Assembly (NCBI RefSeq): GCF_003854935.1
Contig: NZ_CP033970.1
Coordinates: 186,001-250,000, forward strand
From: Cupriavidus pauculus
GTDB lineage: Bacteria; Pseudomonadota; Gammaproteobacteria; Burkholderiales; Burkholderiaceae
Reading direction: 5' to 3'
DNA: 64,000 bases
The position numbers and the translations under genes were made by a program. Below, piece by piece: positions 54,425 through 61,041 of this stretch. The stretch's first letter is position 1, and every line of letters starts with the position of its first letter. The notes under the pieces are model-generated. The model made no database searches, was not told where the DNA came from, and worked only from the letters and a program-made list of their open reading frames with translations.

Positions 54425-56425
54425 ATGAACCAGGCTGCAACGATCACCCGCCCGCATGCAGACGCGCCGAGCCGGCGCGCCATGGCTGCGTCCCTGCCCG
54501 ATCCGCTCGACGACGGCATCGCCAAGGCCGTGGATGCGCTGCTGGCCCAGCAGCGCGACGACGGCCACTGGGTCTACGAACTGGAAGCCGACGCCACCAT
54601 CCCGGCCGAATACATCCTGATGGTGCACTACCTGGGCGAGACGCCCGACGCGGTGCTGGAGGGCAAGATTGCCAACTACCTGCGCCGCATCCAGGGCGCC
54701 GATGGCGGCTGGCCGCTGTTCCACGCCGGCGCGTCGGACGTCAGCGCCAGCGTCAAGGCGTACTTCGCGCTGAAGATGGCCGGCGACGACCCCGAGGCCG
54801 CGCACATGCGCCGCGCCCGCGCCCGCATCCACGCCATGGGCGGCGCCGAGCAGAGCAACGTCTTCACGCGCACGCTGCTGGCGCTGTACGGCGTGATGCC
54901 GTGGCAGGCCGTGCCGATGATGCCCGTGGAAATCATGCTGCTGCCCGAGTGGTTTCCGTTCCATCTGTCGAAGGTCTCGTACTGGGCGCGCACGGTCGTC
55001 GTGCCGCTGCTGGTGCTGAACAGCCTGCGTCCGCAGGCGCGCAACCCGCGCAACGTGGGCATCGACGAACTGTTCGTGCGGCCCTGCCAGGCCACCCGGC
55101 TGCCGCGCCGGGCGCCGCACCAGAGCCCGCTCTGGGTGGGCGTGTTCCGCGCGCTGGACGCCGTGGTGCGCGTGGCCGAGCCGCTGTTTCCGCGCCGCAT
55201 GCGCGACCGCGCCATCGCCCGTGCCCGCGCGTTCACCGTCGAGCGCCTGAACGGCGAGGACGGCCTGGGCGCCATTTTCCCGGCCATGGTCAACGCGGTG
55301 ATGATGTTCGACGTGCTGGGCGTGCCGCCCGACGACCCGGACCGCGCCATCGCGCGCAAGTCGATCGACAAGCTGCTGGTGATCCGCGACGACGAGGCGT
55401 ACTGCCAGCCCTGCCTGTCGCCGGTCTGGGACACCGCGCTGGCCGCCCATGCGCTGCTGGAAGTGGGCGAACCGCGCGCCATCGCCGCGGCGTCGCGCGG
55501 GCTGGACTGGCTGGTGCCGCTGCAGGAGCTGGAGCTGCGCGGGGACTGGACGGTGCGCCGCCCCGACGTGCGGCCGGGCGGCTGGGCGTTCCAGTACAAC
55601 AACGCGCACTACCCCGACGTGGACGATACCGCCGTGGTGGCCGCCGCCATGGACCGCGCCGAGCGCGGCGACTGCTCCAACCGCTACACGCCCGCCATCG
55701 CGCGCGCCTGCGAGTGGGTCATCGGCATGCAGAGCAGCAACGGCGGCTGGGGCGCGTTCGAGCCGGAGAACACGCATCTCTACCTGAACAACATCCCGTT
55801 CGCCGATCACGGCGCGCTGCTGGACCCGCCCACCGCCGACGTGTCGGCGCGCTGCCTGGCCATGCTGTGCCAGTTGGGCCAGATGCCGGCCAGCAGCGAA
55901 CCGGCGGCGCGCGCGCTGCGCTACCTGCTGGACGAACAGGAGGCCGACGGGAGCTGGTTCGGCCGCTGGGGCACGAACTATATCTATGGCACGTGGAGCG
56001 CGCTGTGCGGGCTCAACGCCGCCGGCATCGGCACCGACGCGCCCGAGATGCAGCGCGCCGCGCAATGGCTGGCATCGATCCAGAACGCCGACGGCGGCTG
56101 GGGCGAATCCGGCGACAGCTACAAGCTGGACTACCACGGCTACGAGCCGGCGCCGAGCACGGCATCGCAGACCGCCTGGGCCATGCTGGGCATGATGGCG
56201 GCCGGCGCCGGCGATCATCCGGCCGTGGCGCGCGGCGTGGAATACCTGCTGCGCACCCAGGCCGGCGACGGGTTCTGGGACGAGCCGCATTTCACGGCCG
56301 TGGGCTTTCCGCGCGTGTTCTACCTGCGCTACCACGGCTACGCCCGCTTCTTCCCGCTGTGGGCGCTCGCGCGCTTCCGCAACCTGCTGCGCGAGGGCAA
56401 CCGCGCCGTGGCATGGGGGCTATGA
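54425..56425 (+). CDS. shc: Squalene-hopene cyclase
   Basis: The 666-residue protein has the DxDD protonation motif as D398-V-D400-D401, several QW motifs (for example QNADGGW, QSSNGGW) and the normal family length. It cyclises squalene to hopene and hopanol at the inner membrane. A longer frame upstream of ATG 54425 is not favoured. The stop overlaps the hpnG start by 4 bases. Confidence 0.96.
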   Translation: MNQAATITRPHADAPSRRAMAASLPDPLDDGIAKAVDALLAQQRDDGHWVYELEADATIPAEYILMVHYLGETPDAVLEGKIANYLRRIQGADGGWPLFHAGASDVSASVKAYFALKMAGDDPEAAHMRRARARIHAMGGAEQSNVFTRTLLALYGVMPWQAVPMMPVEIMLLPEWFPFHLSKVSYWARTVVVPLLVLNSLRPQARNPRNVGIDELFVRPCQATRLPRRAPHQSPLWVGVFRALDAVVRVAEPLFPRRMRDRAIARARAFTVERLNGEDGLGAIFPAMVNAVMMFDVLGVPPDDPDRAIARKSIDKLLVIRDDEAYCQPCLSPVWDTALAAHALLEVGEPRAIAAASRGLDWLVPLQELELRGDWTVRRPDVRPGGWAFQYNNAHYPDVDDTAVVAAAMDRAERGDCSNRYTPAIARACEWVIGMQSSNGGWGAFEPENTHLYLNNIPFADHGALLDPPTADVSARCLAMLCQLGQMPASSEPAARALRYLLDEQEADGSWFGRWGTNYIYGTWSALCGLNAAGIGTDAPEMQRAAQWLASIQNADGGWGESGDSYKLDYHGYEPAPSTASQTAWAMLGMMAAGAGDHPAVARGVEYLLRTQAGDGFWDEPHFTAVGFPRVFYLRYHGYARFFPLWALARFRNLLREGNRAVAWGL

Positions 56426-57114
56426 GTTCCGCGGCGCCGCTGGCGCCCGTGCTGGCGGTCTGCGGCATGGATTTCGAGGCGCGCATCGCGCAGGGGCCAG
56501 GCGTGCAGACGCTGTACGGCCAGCGCGGCGTGATGCTGGCACGCGCGCTGGACATCCGCCTGATGCAGGGCTGTGCGGGGCTGATCAGCGTGGGCGTGGC
56601 CGGCGGGCTCGATCCCACGCTGACGCCGGGCACCGTGATCGTGGCGACGGCCGTGCGCAGCGGCGAGGCGTCGTACAGCACCGCGCCCTACTGGACCGCC
56701 GCGCTGCGCCGCGCGCTGCCGCACGCGGTGTCCGGGCTGCTGGCCGGGTCCGACACGCCCGTGCTGACCGTGGCCGACAAGACGGCCCTGCATGAAGCCC
56801 ACGGGGCGCTGGCCGTCGACATGGAATCGCACGTGGCCGCCCGCGCGGCCCAGGCCCACGGCATTCCCTTCGCCGCGCTGCGCGTGGTGCTGGATCCCGC
56901 GGACCGCGCCGTACCGCCGCTGGCCTTTGCCGGCATGGCCGCCGACGGCAGCACCGACGTGCGCGCCGTGATGCTCGGCCTGCTCAAGGCCCCGCACCAG
57001 CTCGGCGGCCTGCTGCGGCTGGGGCGCGATGCCTCGCAAGCCAAGGCCGCCCTGACCGAAGCCTGCCGCGCCACCGGCGCGGGCTTCGCCCTGCCGGCAG
57101 TGGTTGCCGCCTGA
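56422..57114 (+). CDS. hpnG: Adenosylhopane nucleosidase/phosphorylase HpnG
   Basis: The 230-residue protein belongs to the nucleoside phosphorylase superfamily (GLISVGVAGGL, VDMESHVAARAA with the purine-binding Met-Glu). HpnG removes adenine from adenosylhopane, made by HpnH, to give ribosylhopane. Its start overlaps the shc stop, so the two are translationally coupled. Confidence 0.92.
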   Translation: MSSAAPLAPVLAVCGMDFEARIAQGPGVQTLYGQRGVMLARALDIRLMQGCAGLISVGVAGGLDPTLTPGTVIVATAVRSGEASYSTAPYWTAALRRALPHAVSGLLAGSDTPVLTVADKTALHEAHGALAVDMESHVAARAAQAHGIPFAALRVVLDPADRAVPPLAFAGMAADGSTDVRAVMLGLLKAPHQLGGLLRLGRDASQAKAALTEACRATGAGFALPAVVAA

Positions 57115-57303
57115 GGCGGCGTTTTCCCGCTCCCCTTCCCTGAAAGAACCCTCGCGCAGCGTGGCGAGGGCCGCCCTGCCACGTCCCGGCAAGGCGCGAC
57201 AACGCGTGCCAGACCTACGCCGCGAATCCAGCCGCTCGCCCCCCGCCTTGACAGCCCCACCCATCCCTCCTATTCTCCCGTTCATTCTTTCTTTAAGCCC
57301 AAC

Positions 57304-57328
57304 GTTCTATCTTATAGAACAATAGAAC
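57304..57328. promoter_or_regulatory. Palindromic operator upstream of the TctC operon
   Basis: GTTCTAT-CTT-ATAGAAC is a perfect 7-bp palindrome, followed one base later by a third half-site ATAGAAC (57322-57328). It ends 14 bases before the tctC start. Palindromes of this kind suit IclR- or GntR-type regulators, none of which is in the window. Confidence 0.6.
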
Positions 57329-57342
57329 ACACGGAGACACGC

Positions 57343-58320
57343 ATGACCCTGCGCCGCACCTTCCTGCAATCGCTGCTTGCCCTGGCCGTCGCGCCGGCCC
57401 TGATGACCGGCGCCATGGCCGCCGATGCCTACCCGGCCCAGCCGATCCGCCTGGTCGTGCCGTTCCCGCCGGCCGGCGGCACCGACGTGCTGTCGCGGCT
57501 TGTGTTCAACAAGGTCAGCACGTCCACGCGCTGGACCGTGGTAGTGGAAAACCGCGCCGGGGCCGGCGGCAACATCGGGCTGGACCTCGTGGCCAAGGCG
57601 AAGAACGACGGCTACACGGTCGGCATGGGCCAGACCGCCAACCTGGCGATCAACCCCACGCTCTATCCCAAGATGCCGTACGACGCGGTGAAGGACTTCA
57701 CGCCCATCGCGCTGGTGGCGTCGCAGCCGGTGGTGCTGATCGTGCGCCAGGACGCCCCCTACAAGACCCTGGCCGACCTGGTGGCTGCCGCCAAGGGCAA
57801 GCAGCTGTCGATGGCGTCGGCCGGCACCGGCACGGTGGGCCACCTGACCGGCGAGATGTTCCAGCGCCGCGCCGGCATCAAGGCGCTGCACGTGCCGTAC
57901 AAGGGCGCGTCGCCCGCGCTGACCGACCTGATGGGCGGCCAGACCGACTTCTACTTCGCCACGCCGCCCATCGCCATGCCGATGCTGAAGGCCGGCAAGC
58001 TGCGCGCGCTGGCCGTGACGTCGGCGCACCGCGTGGCGCTGCTGCCCAACGTGCCGACCGTGGCCGAGCAGGGCTACGCCGGCTTCCAGGCCGAGGACTG
58101 GAAGGCGCTGGTGGCGCCGGCCGGCACGCCGGCCGACGTGGTGGCCCGGCTCAATACCGAGGTCAACAAGGCGCTGAAGGACAAGGAAACGATCGCCCGC
58201 CTGCACGACGAAGGCAGCGAGCCGCGCGGCGGCTCGCCGGCCGAGCTGGCCACCTTCATCAAGAGCGAGAACACCCGCTGGGGCGCAATCGTCAAGGAAT
58301 CGGGCGCACGCGCCGAATAA
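57343..58320 (+). CDS. Tripartite tricarboxylate transporter receptor (TctC/Bug)
   Basis: The 325-residue protein has a Sec signal peptide (residues 1-26, AMA-A) and the Bug-family motifs YPAQPIRLVVPFPPAGGTD, VENRAGAGGNIG and HVPYKGASPALTDLMGGQ. It binds a carboxylate in the periplasm. Genes for the TctA/TctB membrane parts are not nearby, as is common in this group, where dozens of orphan Bug proteins occur. The CoA transferase gene follows by 19 bases. Confidence 0.94.
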   Translation: MTLRRTFLQSLLALAVAPALMTGAMAADAYPAQPIRLVVPFPPAGGTDVLSRLVFNKVSTSTRWTVVVENRAGAGGNIGLDLVAKAKNDGYTVGMGQTANLAINPTLYPKMPYDAVKDFTPIALVASQPVVLIVRQDAPYKTLADLVAAAKGKQLSMASAGTGTVGHLTGEMFQRRAGIKALHVPYKGASPALTDLMGGQTDFYFATPPIAMPMLKAGKLRALAVTSAHRVALLPNVPTVAEQGYAGFQAEDWKALVAPAGTPADVVARLNTEVNKALKDKETIARLHDEGSEPRGGSPAELATFIKSENTRWGAIVKESGARAE

Positions 58321-58339
58321 TCATCCGGGCAGGAACCCT

Positions 58340-59539
58340 ATGCACAAGCCGCTACGCAACATCCGCGTGCTCGACCTCACCAACGTGCTGGCGGGGCCGT
58401 TCTGCTGCCACCAGCTCGCCCACATGGGCGCCGAGGTCATCAAGGTGGAAACGCCGGGCACCGGCGACCTCGCGCGCCAGCTTGGCGCCGATGCCGAACT
58501 CAACCGCAACCTGATGGGCGTGTCGTTCCTGGCGCAGAACCCGGGCAAGCGCTCCATCACGATCAACCTCAAGCACGCGCGCGGCAAGGAAGTGTTCCGC
58601 AAGCTCGTGCAGGGCGCCGACGTGGTGGTCGAGAACTTCCGCCCCGGCGTGATGACGCGGCTCGGGCTCGGCTACGACGCGCTGAAGCTGGAGAACCCGC
58701 GCCTGATCTACTGCGCGATCTCGGGCTTCGGCCAGGACGGCCCGCTGTCTGACCTGCCCGCCTACGACCAGATCATCCAGGGCATGTCCGGCGTGATGAG
58801 CATCACCGGCGACGCGGCCAGCGCGCCGCTGCGCGTGGGGTATCCGGTGTCGGACACCATCGGCGGCATGACGGCCGCGTTCGCCATCGCCGCGTCGCTG
58901 GCGGACCGGGACCGCACCGAGGGCTATTTCCTGGACGTGTCGATGCTGGAAGCCACCATGGCGACGATGGGCTGGGTGGTGTCCAACCACCTGATCGCCG
59001 GCAAGAACCCGGTGCCGATGGGCAACGAGAACATGACCGCCAGCCCGTCCGGCACGTTCCGCACCGGCGACGGCCCGCTCAACATCGCCGCCAACAAGCA
59101 GGAACAGTTCGAGGCCGTGTGCCGCGTGGTGGGCCGCCCCGATCTGGCCACCGACGCGCGCTTTGCCGAGCGCCAGGCGCGGCTGGCCAACCGCGCCGCG
59201 CTGACCGCCGAGCTGGAAGCGGCGCTGGCGGGCAAGTCGGCCACCGAGTGGTGGCAGTTGCTGAACGCGGCCGGCGTGCCGGCCGGGCCGGTCATGCAGG
59301 TGCCCGACGTGCTGGCGCATCCGCAGGTGCGCGATCGCGGCATGATCGGCGACTTTGCCGACGTGCCCGGCGTGGGCCGCGACATCCGCGTGGTCCGCAC
59401 CGGCTTCAAGGTCAACGGCACGGCGCCCGCGGTGGACACGCCGCCGCCGCAACTGGGCCAGCACACCGACGACATCCTCGGCGAACTCGGCTACGACGCC
59501 GACGCCATCGCCACACTGAAACAGGAGCGCGCGCTATGA
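58340..59539 (+). CDS. CaiB/BaiF-type (class III) CoA transferase
   Basis: The 399-residue protein has LDLTNVLAGPFCCHQLAHMGAEVIKVE at the start and the catalytic Asp in PAYDQIIQGMSG (about 150). It moves CoA between carboxylic acids. The stop overlaps the next gene by 4 bases. With the neighbouring receptor and lyase it likely activates an imported organic acid to a CoA ester. Confidence 0.92.
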   Translation: MHKPLRNIRVLDLTNVLAGPFCCHQLAHMGAEVIKVETPGTGDLARQLGADAELNRNLMGVSFLAQNPGKRSITINLKHARGKEVFRKLVQGADVVVENFRPGVMTRLGLGYDALKLENPRLIYCAISGFGQDGPLSDLPAYDQIIQGMSGVMSITGDAASAPLRVGYPVSDTIGGMTAAFAIAASLADRDRTEGYFLDVSMLEATMATMGWVVSNHLIAGKNPVPMGNENMTASPSGTFRTGDGPLNIAANKQEQFEAVCRVVGRPDLATDARFAERQARLANRAALTAELEAALAGKSATEWWQLLNAAGVPAGPVMQVPDVLAHPQVRDRGMIGDFADVPGVGRDIRVVRTGFKVNGTAPAVDTPPPQLGQHTDDILGELGYDADAIATLKQERAL

Positions 59540-60378
59540 GCGAGACTTTCCCGATGGACGCGGGCCGGCAGGCGTCGCAGGACTGGTGGCGTACGTCGAT
59601 CATCGACATGAAGCCGGGCGAGATCCGCTACCGGGGCTATCCGATCGAGCAGCTGATCGGCAACGTGTCGTTCGCGCAGATGATCTGGCTGATGCTGCGC
59701 GGCGATCTGCCGGAGAAACGCGCCGGCGACCTGCTGGACGCGGCGCTGATGGCGGCCGTGGACCACGGCCCGCAGGCGCCAAGCATCGCCATCGCGCGCA
59801 TGGCCGCGACATGCGGGGTGGGCCTGAACAACGCGATGGCGTCGGCCGTCAATGTGCTGGGCGACGTGCACGGCGGTGCCGGCGAGCAGGCCGTGGAGCT
59901 GTACCAGGACATCGCGCGGCGCCAGGACGCCGGCGAATCGCCCGACGCGGCCGTGGCCGCCGGCCTGGCCCACTATCGAGACCTGCACGGCAAGTTCGTG
60001 TCCGGCTTCGGCCACCGCTTCCACCCGCTGGACCCACGCGCGCCACGGCTGCTGGCGCTGGTGGACGACGCCGCGCGCGACGGCGTGGTATCGGGCCGGT
60101 ATGCCGCCATCGCCCGCGCCGTCGAACGCCACCTGAGCCAGGGCCGCGACAAGCCGATCCCGATGAACATCGACGGCGCCACCGCCGTCATCTACGCCGA
60201 ACTGGGCTTCCCGGCCCCGCTGGCCCGCGGCCTGTTCTGCCTCTCGCGCTCGGTGGGCATCCTGTCCCACGCCTGGGAACAAACCCAGCAAGGCGGCCGC
60301 AACAAGGGCCCGATCCCACGCCAGTTCCTGTGGACCTACGACGGACAGCCGCAGCGGGATGTGCCAGGGGCAGCGTAG
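59536..60378 (+). CDS. Citrate-synthase-like lyase (citryl-CoA lyase family)
   Basis: The 280-residue protein is shorter than citrate synthase (~430) but keeps the C-terminal active-site region: VSGFGHRFHPLDPRAPRL and NIDGATAVIYAELGFP with the catalytic His and an Asp-rich segment. Citrate synthase-like proteins of this size include citryl-CoA lyase and related C-C lyases. I infer that it cleaves or forms the CoA ester made by the CaiB enzyme. Confidence 0.82.
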   Translation: MSETFPMDAGRQASQDWWRTSIIDMKPGEIRYRGYPIEQLIGNVSFAQMIWLMLRGDLPEKRAGDLLDAALMAAVDHGPQAPSIAIARMAATCGVGLNNAMASAVNVLGDVHGGAGEQAVELYQDIARRQDAGESPDAAVAAGLAHYRDLHGKFVSGFGHRFHPLDPRAPRLLALVDDAARDGVVSGRYAAIARAVERHLSQGRDKPIPMNIDGATAVIYAELGFPAPLARGLFCLSRSVGILSHAWEQTQQGGRNKGPIPRQFLWTYDGQPQRDVPGAA

Positions 60379-61041
60379 ATCGGTGTAGCCGTGGTACCGC
60401 TGGTTTTCGCTCCCCTCGACGTTCGCCAGCGACGTTTTTTGCTCCCCTCTCCCGCCTGCGGGAGAGGGGTTGGGGGTGAGGGCCAGCGGCTCAAATTGCG
60501 ACGTCAATCGGCAAGCAGACACGCCACGCCCTCTCCCCCGGCCCCTCTCCCACTTTGTGGGAGAGGGGAGCAAACCGGCGACATACATTCGCCAACGGCA
60601 TTTCTTGCTCCCCTCGACAATCGCCAGCGACGTTTTTCACTCCCCCTCGACAATCGCCAACGCCGTTTTTCACTCCCCTCTCCCGCCTGCGGGAGAGGGG
60701 TTGGGGGTGAGGGCCAGCGGCTCAAATTGCGACGTCGATCGGCAAGCAGACACGCCATGCCCTCTCCCCCGGCCCCTCTCCCACTTTGTGGGAGAGGGGA
60801 GAAAACCGGCGACACACATTCGCCAACGGCATTTCTTGCTCCCCCTCGACAATCGCCAACGACGTTTTTCGCTCCCCTCTCCCGCCTGCGGGAGAGGGGT
60901 TGGGGGAGAGGGCCAGCGGCTCAAATTGCCACGTCGATCCGCAAGCAGACACGCCAAGCCCTCTCCCCCTGCCCCTCTCCCACTTTGTACGAAAAGCAAG
61001 AAAACCAGCGGCATTACATTCGCCAGCGGCGTTTCTCGCCC
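60379..61041. other. Intergenic region filled by palindrome array
   Basis: The 663-base gap between the lyase gene and convergent dnaE2 contains no gene. Long open frames on both strands here are by-products of the repeats. Confidence 0.75.
60409..61036. repeat. Tandem array of three ~199-bp units with inverted palindromes
   Basis: Each unit starts with GCTCCCC(T)CGAC-ATCGCCA-CGTTTTT, then a CCCCTCTCCCGC hairpin with GGGGGTGAGGG flank, the spacer CCAGCGGCTCAAATTG, and an inverted CCCTCTCCC...CCCCTCTCCCAC / GTGGGAGAGGGG hairpin. Spacers recur at 60483, 60714 and 60913 (231 and 199 bases apart); unit 2 is preceded by a partial 33-base repeat. The right arm of the last hairpin is degraded next to dnaE2. 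It is not a CRISPR array: unit length is too great and spacers are not unique. Confidence 0.88.

Noticed and set aside
57149-57170. Terminator after hpnG
   Set aside because: CCCTCGC/GCGAGGG forms a 7-bp stem, but no T run follows and the context is generally GC-rich.
60409-61036. CRISPR array
   Set aside because: Repeat units are ~199 bp, contain internal palindromes, and have no unique spacers; no cas genes in the window.
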